In this document: in pieces, positions 46,696 to 58,528 of the stretch | How the letters are laid out: every line of letters begins with the position of its first letter | How positions within the stretch are numbered: the stretch's first letter is position 1 | Assembly (NCBI GenBank): GCA_024760905.1 | Contig: CM045745.1 | Coordinates: 4,557,282-4,621,281 of the forward strand | Length of the DNA: 64,000 bases | Direction of reading: 5' to 3' | DNA from: Plotosus lineatus | Lineage: Eukaryota; Chordata; Actinopteri; Siluriformes; Plotosidae | Notes under the pieces: model-generated | Told to the model about the DNA's origin: nothing | Seen by the model: only the letters and a program-made list of their open reading frames with translations | Databases searched by the model: none | Translations under genes and position numbers: made by a program

Positions 46696-47428
46696 CAGAG
46701 ACTGGGGACAAGTGACGGGAGAAGGCGCATGGGTGGAGCGGAAAGGAATTATGATGGTCTGCGGGGGACCATTGGGAGAGGACCGCCCCCACCCCTTACT
46801 CCAAGACGTCGACTTCTATCACGAACTGCAGCGTGGGGTCCAGGTGGCTCAGTACAGGGTCGTGGATGAATTTCGCCTTCAGCTTGTCGAATGCCGCCTG
46901 GGCACCAGGAGACCACTGGAACGGAGTCTTGGGTGATGTTAACTGTGTGAGAGAGGCTGCTAGGCGGCTGTAGTAGTTCGCAAACCCCAGGAACCTCTGC
47001 AGCCGTTTCCGCATCCCTGGAGTCGGCCACTCCGCCACTGCCTTCACTTTCACCAGGTCAGGTCCTATCCACCCCTTCTCCAATGAACCCCAGGAATGAG
47101 ACTGAGGGAACATGGAACTCGCACTTTTCTGCCTTCATGAATAATCTGTTCTCCAGGAACCTCTTCAGTACCATCCTCACATGGCGGCGATGTTCGTCTT
47201 GGTCCTTGAAGAAAATCAGAATGTCATCTAGGTAAACGTATACGAAGTGGTTCAGCATGTCCCCAAGCACATCGTTGACCAGAACTTGGAAGACTGCCGG
47301 GGCATTGCTAAGTCCAAACTGCATGACTAGGTACTCGAAGTGCCCCAAGAGCATGTTGAAGGCCGTCTTCCACTCGTCCCCCTCCCAAATTCGGACTAGG
47401 TTGGAGGCATTCCTTGAATTCGTAGGCA
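46690..47428 (-). pseudogene. Sushi/RTL-like pol fragment
   Basis: The RT frame 47058-47429 has [50 protein letters not shown] (catalytic YLDD) and [16 protein letters not shown]. The frame 46796-47113 has VKAVAEWPTPGMRKRLQRFL and VIEVDVLE, the start of RNase H. Frameshift near 47060. Confidence 0.85.
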
Positions 47429-47429
47429 C

Positions 47430-48392
47430 TTATCGGGGTCGTGGAGGATCCTGGCGTCGCTGGAGGCTCTGCCGCACGGAGCACTGGGCAAGGTAATGGC
47501 CCTTACCGGCACAGTAGATGCAGCGGCCGTCGTCCAGCCACCATTGCCTCTCTTCGGCCGTCAGTCGGGTGCGGTTCACCTGCATGGGCTCTGGGTCATC
47601 ATTTTCCCTCAGGGGAGGAAGTGGCGAGTGCGTTCGAGGTAGGGTCCACTTCCGGGATCTATCCCTCTCCCTCAGCCGGTTGTCCAATCTCGTGGACAAG
47701 GCGATTAATCCCTCCAGCATAGTCGTCTCGTCTCGGGCCGCAAGCTCGTCTTTCAGCCGTTCGTCGAGCCCTTGCAGGAGGCCCCCCGAAGCGCGGGGTC
47801 ATTCCAGCCGTTCTCAATGGCGAGAATCCGGAATCAGATAGCGTATTCTGACACTGCCTTGCCGGATACGGAGGAGCTGGGAGCGCGCCGCCTCACCGTT
47901 CACCGGATGATCAAATACCTTCTTCATTTCTTGCATGAACCGTTCGACCTGGGAGCATAATTCCGGGGTGTGGGTAGCGAGTGCTAGTGCCCAGGACGAA
48001 GCTTGCTCCGTAAGTAAGCTCATGATGAAAGCGGTTCTTGCTTGGTCGGTGGCGGATGTGAGTGGCTGCTGGCTGAAAACGAGAGCGCACTGGTTGTGGA
48101 ACTGTGCGCAGAAGCCGATCGCGCCCGAATACCTGGCTGGCGTGGGGTGCTCTCGGTGCACGGGGAGTAACGCTGGTGCTGATGCCGAAATGGAGGGTGA
48201 AGGGTGTGGGGGCGGGGTCGTGGTGGCGAGATGAGCGACGACGGCGTCCATCCTTCCGCCGAGCTGCGCCAAGCTGGTGGTGATGTGCTGGAGGGTATCC
48301 ACCATTTGGTGCAGGGTGGAGTCGTGTCGTCCCAACAGGGCTCCCTGGTTGGACAATGCTTGCCGGAGCTGAGCGATCTCCGCTGGGTCCAT
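47430..48392 (-). pseudogene. Sushi/RTL-like gag
   Basis: Start Met at 48392, 18 nt after the LTR. The first frame (to 47814) has QALSNQGALLGRHDSTLHQM, PTPARYSGAIGFCAQFHNQC and DQARTAFIMSLLTEQASSWA. A second frame (47430-47720) has a CCHC knuckle CIYCAGKGHYLAQC. A frameshift near 47820 separates them. It would form the capsid of the element. Confidence 0.82.
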
Positions 48393-48410
48393 ATTCAGGT
48401 CAAAAGATAC

Positions 48411-48765
48411 TGTCATGCCTGGAGTATATGCGTAGGACCCAAAGATGCAGGAGACCATGTAAGAAGATTCAACGATTTATTAAACGTTCGGAACTGGAAA
48501 TCGCTAGAAAACGCAGAAAGGCGGGAACTGGTCATGCACGTGCGGGCCAGGGATCAGCGAGATCGTCGAGGAACAGAGTCACTGGAATCAATCTTCTGAT
48601 AGCGGAGGGAAGCACGCCGGTCCCATTTATAGCTGGCTGCCATTGATTGCCGATTAGGACCAGGTGCGCTCCGCTCCGAAAGTCCTCTACCGGCAATCGC
48701 CCCTCGCCCGCAACTGCAATGAACTGAGGAAAGGTGAGTGTCTCCAGCCACCACAGACCATGACA
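48411..48765 (-). repeat. 5' LTR of Sushi/RTL-like element
   Basis: On the - strand it starts TGTCATGGTCTGTGG and ends CCAGGCATGACA, giving TGTCATG/CATGACA terminal inverted repeats. CTATAAATGGGACC serves as a TATA box and TTTAATAAATCG as a poly(A) signal. About 355 bp. Confidence 0.8.
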
Positions 48766-48789
48766 CTCCTGTTTAAAATAAAACCCCAA

Positions 48790-49296
48790 ACAAATCAGAA
48801 GCAGTGCTTTAAGAACCTTAGTGTGGAAGCATCTCTCTCAGTGATATCATCACAATATAGTCACTTAGTAGATGACCTCACTGAGGGGGGCGAGCGCTCC
48901 TTTGTGACATTTTTAGAGTGCGTAGGACAGAGTAACTTTGTTCCAGAGAGCATTGTTATGTCACAGCCTCAAATATAGCTGCCAACTGGTGAAAAATTGA
49001 CACAGGGATGTCCTTGTGCAAAAATCTCACCAAAAAAAGTTTTTGATCTAAAAATAAAGAATAATTCCGACAGAATCATCGAACAGTCTGCTATCAAAAT
49101 CCATGGACTTACAAAAATATATTTTGTGAATTATGTAAAGGCAACAAAATGAAACATTTCATTCTTTGACTCAGAAAGCAGCTCCTGATTACCCTCCCAT
49201 TTACCTATTCAGGCTGCTGGAAATGGTAATTGAGCGTGTTTTATTGTGGAGCATCTCATCTAAAAGGATAGATCACTTAGCTGTGCCTTATTGTTC
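48790..49296. other. Unassigned sequence with a short open frame
   Basis: The + strand frame to 48978 reads SVISSQYSHLVDDLTEGG and FVTFLECVGQSNF. I do not recognise it and no splice borders stand out. It may be part of an unknown repeat or an old exon. Confidence 0.3.
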
Positions 49297-52195
49297 CGCT
49301 TCTTCTTCTTTTCCTTTCGGCTGCTCCCTTCAGGGGTCGCCACAGCAAATCATCCGCCTCCATCTCACCCTGTCCTCTGCATCTTCTTCTCTGACTCCAA
49401 CGACCTTCATGTCTTACTTCACCACATCCATAAATCTCTTCTTTGGTCTTCCTCTAGGCCTTCTGCCTGGCAGTTCCAACCTCAGCATCCTACTGCCAAT
49501 ATACTCACTATCCCTCCTCTGTACATGTCCAAACCATCTCAATCTAGCCTCTCTGACTTTGTCTCCAAAACATCTTACATGGGCTGTCCCTCTGATGTAC
49601 TCGTTTCTGATCCTATCCATCCTCGTTACTCCCAGAGAGAACCTCAACATTTTCGTCTCCACTACCTCCAACTCTGCCTTCTGCCTTTTCCTCAACACCA
49701 CTATTTCTAAACCATACAACATCGCTGGCCTCACCACCATCTTGTACACTTTTCCTTTCAGTCTTGCTGACACTCTCCTATCGCACATCATACCGGACAC
49801 TTTTCTCCAACCATTCCAGCCTGCCCGCACACGCTTCTTCACCTCTTTTCCACACTCTCCATTGCTCTGGATTGTTGAGCCTAAGTAGTTAAAATCCTCC
49901 ACTTTCTTTATCTCTGCTCCCTGTAACATCACCGTTCCTCCTGAGTCCTTCTCATTCACACACATGTATTCTGATTTTCTGAGGCTAACCTTCATTCCCC
50001 TCCTTTCCAGGGCATACCTCGACCTCTCTAGATTTTCCTGCACTTGTTCTCTGCTCTCACTACAGATCACAATGTTATCTGCAAACATCATAGTCCATGG
50101 AGATTCTTGCCGAACCTCGTCTGTCAGCCTGTCCATCACCATTGCAAACAAGAAGGGGCTCAGAGCTGACCCTTGATGCAGTCCCACCTCCACCTTGAAT
50201 TCGTCGGTCAAGCTGACAGCACACCTCACCACTGTCTTACATCTCTCATACATGTCCTGCACCACTCTAACATACTTGTCTGCCACTCCAGACTTCCTCA
50301 TGCAATACCACAGTTCTTCTCTTGGCACCCTGTTATATGCTTTCTCCAGATCCACAAAGGCACAATGCAGTTCCCTCTGACCTTCTCTTTACTTCTCCAT
50401 TAACATCCTCAAACCAAACATTGCATCTGTGGTGCTCTTTCTTGGCATAAAACCAAACTGTTGTTCACAAATGCTGACCTCTGCCCTTAGTCTAGCTTCC
50501 ACTATTATTTCCCATAACTTCATTGTATGGCTCATCAACTTTATCCCTCTGTAGTTGCCGAAACTCTGCACATCTCCCTTGTTTTTAAAAATGGCACCAG
50601 CACATTTCTCCACTCCTCCGGCATCTGCTCACGCTCTAGGACCTTGTTGAATGTTCTTGTCAGAAAATCTACTGCTACCTCTCCCAGACACTTCCATACC
50701 GCCACAGGTATATCATCAGGACCAACTGCCTTTCCATTCTTCATCCTCTTCAATGCCCTCCTCACTTCACCCTTACTAATCTTTGCTACATCCTGCTCCT
50801 CAATGGTCACCTCTTCTAATCTTTTTTCTCTCTCATGTTCTTCATTCATCAGCTCTTCAAAGTACTCTTTCCATCTTCCCAGCACACTTCTGTCATCAGT
50901 CAATACATTTCCCTCTCTGTCCTTAATCACTCTAATTTGCTGCACGTCCTTCCCATCTCTATCTCTCTGCTATGCCAACCTGTATAATCATTTTCTCCCT
51001 CCTTACCGTCCAACCTATCATACAAGTCATCATACGCCCTCTGTGTTGGCCTTAGCCACTGCTACATTCGCTTATGCTGTGTCTCCCTGTACTCCTGTTT
51101 ACTCTCTTTGGTCCTCTCAATGTCCGACTTCTTAGCTTCTTAGCTAACCTCTTCCTTTGTACACACTCCTGCAGTTCCTCAGTCCACCACCAAGTCTCCT
51201 TATCTACTTTCCTTCCAGAGGACACACCAAGTACTCTCCTACCTGCATCCGTGATCACATTTGCTGTGGTTGTCCAGTCAATTGGAAGCACTTCCTGGCC
51301 ACCCAAAGCCTGTTTCAACTCCTCTTTGAAGACAACATGACACTCCTCCTTTTTCAACTTTCACCACTTTGTCTTCTTCACCTTCCTCACCATCAACGTA
51401 ATCCTGCACACCACCATTCTATGCTGTTTGGCAACACTCTCACCCACTACTACTTTGCAGTCACTGACTTCCTTCAACCTACATTGCCTACACAAGATGT
51501 AGTCTACCTGTGTGCTCCTACCTCCACTTTTATAAGTCACCCTATGCTCCTGTTTCTTCTGGAAGAAAGAATTCACCATAGCCATTTCCATCCTTTTTGC
51601 AAAATCGATCAACATCTGTCCTTCTGTGTTCCTGTCCTGGATGCCATACCTGTCCATCACTTCCTTTGTCCCCCTCTGTTGCCTGCACCAACGTGTCCAT
51701 TGAAGTCCATTGAAGTCTGCACCAATGACCACTCTTTCACCTCTGGAGATACTCTGTATCACTTCATCTAAGTCACTCCAGAATCTCTCCTTCTCTTTTA
51801 GCTCACATCCTGCATGTGGGGCATAAGCACTAACAACATTGATCATCACACCTTCAATTTCTAACTTGAGACTCATCACTGTCTGACACTCTTTTCACTT
51901 CTAGAACATTTCTGACAAACCCCTCCTTCAAGATGACTCCTCCATTTCTTTTCCCATCCACACCATGATCAAACAGCTTAAACCCTGCTCATAAGCTTCT
52001 AGCCTTGCTACCTTTCCACCTGGTCTCCTGAACACACAGTATGTCCACCTTCCTACTCTGCATCATGTCAGCCAGCTCTCTATCTTTTCTTTGCATAGTT
52101 CCAACATTCAAAGTCCCTACTCTCAGTCCTAGACTCATGCTTTTCCTCTTCTCTCTCTGCCTACAGACACGCCTCCCGCCTCTCCTTCATCGACG
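49297..52195 (-). mobile_element. Nearly full-length RTE LINE
   Basis: On the - strand from right to left: endonuclease (51361-51879: VVIGADFNG, FGIQDRN-like YGIQDRNTEGQM, VNSFFQKKQEHRVTYKSGG), linker (51052-51357: DWTTTANVITDAGRRVLG), RT fingers (50541-50945: NGKAVGPDDIPVAVWKCLG), then 49414-50355 open for 313 codons (KAYNRVPREELWYC, GLHQGSALSPFLFAMVMDRL, MMFADNIVICSESREQ, PRGRPKKRFMDVVK). The FADD box reads FADN, so RT activity is doubtful. The longest copy here, about 2.9 kb. Confidence 0.9.
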
Positions 52196-52409
52196 TCTTC
52201 GATTGGACAGAATGGACACAGACCAAATAATTAAAGTTACGTTATTCAACCTAACCAGCCTTTTATTTTTACTAGGTGGTGGCTGTATTTTACAATCATC
52301 GGCAAAGATGGAGAAATTCCTTTTCCATGGAAATCTTATGGCATGTTTTAGTAATAGAAAGCAACAGATATGATGTGATATGTTTAAAGACTACAGCAGT
52401 CAAATAGAC
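52196..52409. other. Spacer between head-to-head RTE copies
   Basis: Contains a stretch (TTTACTAGGTGGTGGCTGTA and following) without recognised content. Confidence 0.4.
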
Positions 52410-52566
52410 AGTGGTGGCCAGGTGGTAAAGGTACTGGATCACTGATCCTAAGCTTGGGAGTTCAAGCCCCACTCTCCACAGGTTGCCACTGTCCCCCCCA
52501 GTGCAGCTAACTGGGTTATCATAGGCTGGCCAGGTCCTTCACTGTCTATGGTGAGAGGTTCATGTT
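52410..52566 (+). mobile_element. SINE head (tRNA-like), 3'-truncated
   Basis: CAGTGGTGGCCAGGTGGTAA, GGGAGTTCAAGCCCC, GCTAACTGGGTTATCATAGG and TTCACTGTCTATGGTGAGAG match the SINE head and body. The tail is replaced by the RTE at about 52567, so its tail type is unknown. Confidence 0.75.
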
Positions 52567-54716
52567 TTTTGTGTTGCCAAACGGCATAGGATGGTGGTAT
52601 GCAGGATGACACTGATGGTGAGGAAGGTGAAGAAGGCAAAGGCAGAGCAGAAGACAAAGGGGTGGAAAAAGGAAGTGTTCCTGAAAAAGGAAGAGTGTCG
52701 TGTTTTCTTCAAGGAGGAGTTGAAACAGGCCTTGGGTGGTAAGGAAGTGCTTCCAGATGACTGGACAACCACAGCAAATGTGATCAGGGACGCAGGTCTG
52801 AGAGTACTTGTTGTGTCCTCTGGAAGGAAAGTCGATAAGGAGACTTGGTGGAATGAGGAAGTGCAGGAGTGTGTACAAACGAAGAGGTTAGCCAAGAAGA
52901 AGTAGGACATTGAGAGGACCAAAGAGAGTAAACAGGAGTACAGGGAGACACAGCATAAGGCGAAAGTAGCAGTGGCTAAGGCAAAACAGAGGGCATATGA
53001 TGACTTGTATGATAGGTTGGACGGTAAGGAGGGATAAAATGATTATACAGGTTGGCACAGCAGAGAAATAAAGATGGGAAGGACATATGCAGCAAGTTAG
53101 CTTGAGAAAGGACAGAGGGAAATGTATTGACTGATGTCAGAAGTGTACTGGGAAGATGGAAAGAATACTTTGAAGAGCTGATGAATGAGGAAAATGAGAG
53201 AAAAAAGAGGTGACCATTGAGGAGCAGGATGTAGCAAAGATTAGTAAGGGTGACGTGAGGAGGGCATTGAAGAGGATGAAGAATGGAAAGGCAGTTGTTC
53301 CTGATGATATACATGTGGAGGTATGGAAGTGTCTTGGAGCGGTAGCAGTAGATTTTCTGACAAGAACATTCAACAAGGTCTTGGAGAGTGAGAAGATTCC
53401 AGAGGAATGGAGAAGTGTGCTGGTGCCCATTTTTAAGAACAAGGGAGATGTGAAGAGTTGCGGAAACTACAGAGGGATAAAGTTGATGAGCCATATGATG
53501 AAGTTATGGGAAAGAACAGTGGATGCTAGACTAAAGGCAGAGGTCAGCATTTGTGAACAACGATTTGGTTTCATGCCAAGAAAGAGCACTACAGATGCAA
53601 TGTTTGCTTTGAGGATGTTAATAGAGAAGTACAGAGAAGGTCAGAGGGAACTGCATTGTGCCTTTGTGGATCTGGAAAAGGCATAGGACAGGGTGCCAAG
53701 AGAAGAACTGTGGTATTGCATGAGGAAGTCTGGAGTGGCAGAGAAGTGTTAGAGTGGTGCAGGACATGTATGAGAGATGTAAGACAGTGGTGAGGTGTGC
53801 TGTCGGCGTAACTGACAAATTCAAGGTGGAGGTGGGACTGCATAAAGGATCAGCTCTGAGCCCCTTCTTGTTTGCGATGGTGATGGACAGGCTAACAGGC
53901 GAGGTTAGGCAAGAATCTCCATGGACTATGATGTTTGCAGATGACATTGTGATCTGTAGTGAGAACAGAGAACAAGTGGAGGAATATCTCGAGAGGTGGA
54001 GGTATGCCCTGGAAAGGAGGGGAATGAAGGTTAGCCTCAGAAAATCAGAATAAATGTGTGTGAATGAGAAGGACTCAGGAGGAAGGGTGATGTTACAGGG
54101 AGCAGAGATAAAGACGGTGGAGGATGTTAAGTACTTAGGCTCAACAATCCAGAGCAATGGAGAGTGTGGAAAAGAGGTGAAGAAGCATGTGCAGGCAGGC
54201 TGGAATGGTTGGAGAAAAGTGTCCGGTGTGATGTGCGATAGGAGAGTATCAGCAAGAATGAAAGGAAAAGTGTACAAGATGGTGGTGAGGCCAGCGATGT
54301 TGTATGGCTTAGAAACAGCTGAGGAAAAGGCAGGAGGCAGAGCTGGAGTTAGCAGAGATGAAAATGTTGAGGTTCTCTCTGGGAATAACGAGGATGGATA
54401 GGATCAGAAACGAGTACATCAGAGGGACAGCCCATGTAAGATGTTTTGGAGACAAAGTCAGAGAGGCTAGATTGAGATGGTTTGGACATGTACAGAGGAG
54501 GGATAGTGAGTATATTGGCAGTAGGATGCTGAGGTTGGAACTGCCAGGCAGAAGGCCTAGAGGAAGACCAAAGAAGAGATTTATGGATGTGGTGAAGGAA
54601 GACATGAAGGTCGTTGGAGTAAGAGAAGAAGACGCAGAGGACAGGGTGAGGTGGAGGCGGATGATTTGCTGTGGCGACCCCTGAAGGGAACAGTTGAAAG
54701 GAAAAGAAGAAGAGAA
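52567..54716 (+). mobile_element. RTE LINE, linker to 3' end
   Basis: Frames: 52591-52905 (DDWTTTANVIRDAGLRVL, SSGRKVDKETWWNEE), 53210-53686 (NGKAVVPDDIHVEVWKCLG, RFGFMPRKSTTDAMFALR), 53754-54053 (GSALSPFLFAMVMDRL, MMFADDIVICSENREQ) and 54054-54684 (RRDSEYIGSR, PRGRPKKRFMDVVKEDMK, RRMICCGDP). Stops at EKA-stop (about 53683) and before 54054. It shares NEKDSGG and KSEYMCVNE with the copy at 49297-52195, unlike NDKDPRG in most others. The endonuclease is absent. Confidence 0.9.
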
Positions 54717-54804
54717 GTCCATTCTTTCCAATATAATACAGCATATTATCATGCTGAATAAATTGTAAATTACTGGATTATGGTGTACCTAACTTATTTA
54801 TCAG

Positions 54805-55025
54805 AAAATATACAGTGGTGGTGTGAGATTTACTGTATCTGCTTCACGGCAAGAACGTATTAGGTGCGAGTTTTGCATGGCTTCCCTCTGGGTACTCTGG
54901 TGTCCTTCCACAGTCCAGACATGGGGTTAAAGGTTTCCTCTCCCTGAGACCAGTGATGAATGAAAGAGGCTCCAGTCTTCCTGTAACCCTAGTATTACTA
55001 AACTGTTTGGGAAATGAGTGAGGAA
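54805..55025 (+). mobile_element. Decayed DANA-like SINE
   Basis: GCTTCACGGCAAGAACG, TTTTGCATGGCTTCCCTCTG, CCACAGTCCAGACATGG and a tail ending GGGAAATGAGTGAGG fit a worn DANA-type element. Confidence 0.5.
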
Positions 55026-55600
55026 AAAATCTTCCTCAATATATAGCCAGGATAAAAGGTTCTGACAAAGTTTTTTTTGTAAAAGTATGTTGTATTTTAA
55101 GGTTACATTTTTTATTTCAGAGGAAAACGATGAATAGAATAATGTAGACTAATGCAGCATTCAAATGACCAGTTATTCAACCTATAAAATTTATCTTGCT
55201 ATCATTTTAAAGGATTATCCATCCGGTATTTATTTCATACTCCCATTTCACTGGAGCACGGCCGACTTGCAGAAGCAAAAATGTTGTCATCCTCAAATGT
55301 TCCTGTTATTCCCTTGTCTTCTGTGTCATTCTGTATGATTCAGAATGTGTTTCTCCACTTCCGGCAGAACAAAATCTTCTGCGAACGTGCTTTTGAAAAT
55401 GTTCAAAAGCACGTTCGTGGAAAAATTTTGCGAGAGTGTTCCCTTTGGTTCCGTGATCTTTCCTTTTATACTGCACGTGTTCCTTACCTTAGTCTTCCCT
55501 GCTCTTCCGTATGGTCAAAAGCAGTGAAGAGAGCTGCTCTACATACCACACCCCATCAGCACCATCAGCAAGATCAGCAGCAGCATCAGACCGAGTGCTT
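55026..55600. other. Unassigned sequence including a perfect hairpin
   Basis: Short open frame at 55281-55781 without recognisable domain. Contains the hairpin at 55382-55417. Confidence 0.4.
55382..55417. repeat. Perfect 16-bp hairpin
   Basis: CGAACGTGCTTTTGAA, loop AATG, then the exact reverse complement TTCAAAAGCACGTTCG. No T-run follows. The role is unknown. Confidence 0.85.
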
Positions 55601-55628
55601 GCCGGGTGCTTTGCCCCTCATTTTGGCT

Positions 55629-55864
55629 GTGCATGCGGCGTGCTCTCTACTTCGTCCATGCATACGCGATCATTGGCATGAAGAGGATGATCATGCAGAC
55701 CCGATCGAAGTCCATCTATGGCACACCGTGAGTGTTTCACCTTCTGATTCACTGATCCATTGCCGATTGTGGTTTGCTTGAGACTTCAATCGGGTCTGCA
55801 TGATCATCCTCCTCATGCCAATGATCACGTGCGAGTGGATGGAGTAGAGAGCGGGCCGCACACA
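55629..55864. repeat. Long imperfect inverted repeat (hairpin)
   Basis: Arms 55629-55712 and 55782-55864 are complementary with few mismatches. The inner 45 bp (GATCATTGGCATGA...CCGATCGAAGTC) differ at about two positions. The spacer is 69 bp. It may be a MITE or another foldback element. Confidence 0.8.
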
Positions 55865-56458
55865 CCGCCTTATAATAAATGATCAAGCAAATACAAAGCG
55901 GGGTTCAGAGATCAGCGCGTCTTATACATGAGCTCAAGCCCGGATAATGCTCTGAAACACACCACACACTGAATAGATGAACCAACCTGAAGGGAGAAGA
56001 GAAATCTTCACCACATGTCAAGCTGACGCCTTGAAATGAAGCACTGGGGCTTTTTAATTTCAATTTTTTTCTTTTTACCTGGCCATCAAATAGACTAAGC
56101 TATTGTATATTGCAGGGCTTATGCGCATGCATGTGTACTGTACATCCTAGCACGGTCAATATGGCAAGACTCACACGCTGCAGTGTTTGGTATGCCAATT
56201 ACAGATAAGACATGTTGAGTTGATTATGCTTGAATGAAAGTAACATTCACAGTTTGTACTGGGCACTCAAGCAGGCAGCCCCTCATTATAACACTTTGTA
56301 GATTTTACTCTTCTTGTATTTCCTTGGAATATAGTATACACAAAATTTTAATTAGTAGGCAAGGACTTTTTCAGAGGCAGGAAATAATGACCTTTCCTCT
56401 GGTGTGTACTAAATTATGCACTGTCCATTCCTTGAATTCTGAAGTCATTATTAAAACA
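55865..56458. other. Unassigned sequence
   Basis: No gene or known repeat recognised. Confidence 0.4.
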
Positions 56459-56703
56459 CCCCCAGTGCAGCTAACTGGGTTATCAAAGGCCAGCCATGTC
56501 TCTCACTGTCTATGGTGTGAGGTATGTAAAAGAACCATTGCTGACTTTCGACAAGAGTAGGCTGCAAAGCCGTCAGCGTGTTTCCACCCTGCGATGGCGT
56601 GGCGAGCTGTCCAGGGTGTACTCTGCCCTCGCCCTGAGTTGGCTGGGATGGGCACCAGCCTCCCCGTGACCCTAATTAGGATGAAGCGGTTACAGAAAAT
56701 GAT
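56459..56703 (+). mobile_element. GGATGAAGCGG-type SINE, head missing
   Basis: It starts in the body (CCCCAGTGCAGCTAACTGGG) and runs through GACTTTCGACAAGAGTAGGC to the tail ATTAGGATGAAGCGGTTACA GAAAATGATGATGATG. It is close to 18140-18478, but the tRNA-like head is absent. Confidence 0.8.
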
Positions 56704-56929
56704 GATGATGATTATTAAAACAACAAAAATCCCCATTAATACCTTGTTGGTTATCCTCTGCCTTTTACGATCTTGATTCCAGTTTTTTTTTTTGTCCTGT
56801 GTAATGCAGGGGAAAGGTGGTTTGGTTTTTTTAAGGCAGGTCAAGACATGTTCCGGGCATACCGAGAACAGGGAAATTCCGAGGGGCTGGAAAAAATAAA
56901 TAAATAAATAAAAAAGAAATTTAAAAAAA

Positions 56930-56940
56930 TTATATATATG

Positions 56941-57003
<63 letters not shown>
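56930..57003. repeat. (TA)n microsatellite
   Basis: TA run with TG interruptions. Confidence 0.95.
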
Positions 57004-57007
<4 letters not shown>

Positions 57008-58305
57008 GGAAAGTGAGAGAGTGGAAGAGAAAAGAAGAAAAATAGCAAGGAGACCAGAAGGAAGGATACATTTCACCAGACCTGTCACACTTGGAAAAAG
57101 GACTGTAAATGTATCATTTGTTTGTTTTGTTTCAATCCTGGTCAGATGTAGATTAGCATTGTTTAACATGTTTATTAGTGTGTGTTGATTAAATCTGTTC
57201 CCATTTAAAATTATTTTGTCTGTCATACATTGCTGTCTTCTACAAATAACAATTTGGAGCCATACCACCTGGGCTTGTAGCACCATGAACATACTAAATG
57301 ATCTTGGCTGAGTTGCTTCTGGTGTTTATTTTTAATCATGAGTTGTGTGGTCAGAGTAAAGATCGAATGTAAAGTGAATGGATTAATAAACTTTAAATCC
57401 TTACTGTTAAAATTGAACTTATTTTATTTTTGAAACACATTCAAACCAAAATGCTGCAAAGTAGCATAAAAACATGACAAAAAAGTTGTACACACTAAGA
57501 TAGGACATTTAAGAACTATGCAAAACTCTCATGACTCAAATAATAATAATAATAATAATAATACATTTAAAATTCACAGTTCCTACACAGTAGTCAACAC
57601 GTGGGTCTTACAGGGTAATTAACCCAACCCTTTATAAAAGGTTGCATATAGAGTCTATCCATACTTATCAAAAATATGTGACTGTTATCACAGCCTTATT
57701 CACGGGATAAAAACAGTGATAAACTATCACAGAGGGGGAAATATAATGACGCTAATAGTGAAATAAAAATTATGATGTTGCTGTTGTGCAGTACATGTAC
57801 CATGCATTCTTATAAACAAGTAGTATTTTGTGCCGAAACCTTATTTCATATTAGATTTGTTCTTTTACTACCTGTATACTGTTATTGTTGTTGTTTTACC
57901 TTTTTGGAACTAATGCCGGTTCATGATATTCTTGACATTTTTGCGGTGTCGCAAGAATGAAGCGGATTGCAAACTATTGAAACATTTTAGCAGATTTCAA
58001 CACCATAGATGTAATTAAAAAGCTCCTGATGTTAAAATGTGTGTATGTTTGGCGTAACAGGAGAGAGAGTGTGGAACACTTTTTACTTCCGATTTCACCT
58101 TGAATACCGCAGCTGATCAAGCCTGTTTAAGAATCCACTACACTACTGGTTGTGTGCATGGCTCCATGCATGTGTGTGTGGTGGTCTTAAAAATGTTATA
58201 CCACACAGGTCAAAAGAAGGATATCACTGACCACGTGCTTACTGTGATTACATGCGCTCATTGACAACATCCATGCTTGTCAGTCTTTTAGCAGTAGCCC
58301 TGTGC
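57004..58305. other. Region 3' of the minus-strand gene
   Basis: AT-rich. Holds an AAT run at 57540-57562 and words such as TTTATT (- strand AATAAA) near 57424 that might serve polyadenylation of the - strand gene. No exon recognised. Confidence 0.4.
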
Positions 58306-58528
58306 TCAGATTCCTGGGATTGGCCCCTGTTTCACTGCAACTCTGACCTGTATAAAATGGCTACTGACAAGTAATGAACAGAGAAAGTATTCATAATCGC
58401 ATCTCTCGTCCCCCACATCCTTAGCATGCTCCTTGGTTGCAGGGACATCAGAAGGAATGAGGACTTCTGTCTCACTCTGCATCATGCTGAGCAGCTCACT
58501 CTGGCCTACCTCTACTTGAGCATTTTTT
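58306..58528 (-). CDS. Minus-strand gene, terminal exon
   Basis: After CATCCACAG the frame reads RKNAQVEVGQSELLSMMQSE, TEVLIPSDVPATKEHAKDVG and DERCDYEYF, ending KQGPIPGI and TGA at 58306. An internal CAG/GTCAGA could act as a donor near 58342, so the last 12 residues are less certain. Confidence 0.55.

Larger units (their letters stand above)
46690..48765 (-). mobile_element. Sushi/RTL-like Ty3/Gypsy element, 5' LTR to RNase H, deleted
   Basis: Order on the - strand: LTR (48411-48765), gag (48392 to about 47430), then directly part of RT (47429 to about 47060) and early RNase H (to 46690). Protease and the first part of RT are deleted between gag and RT. Integrase and the 3' LTR are missing. 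The gag type (MDPAEIAQLRQALSNQ start) is like the family from which vertebrate RTL/PEG10 genes arose. Confidence 0.85.

Noticed and set aside
43913..48000. A complete second mannose receptor gene
   Set aside because: Only two exons are present. The position of the preceding lectin exon is occupied by unrelated sequence, a pogo fragment and a Gypsy element.
55281..55781. 166-codon frame as a gene
   Set aside because: No recognisable domain, low-complexity His/Gln stretch, and it overlaps the inverted repeats.
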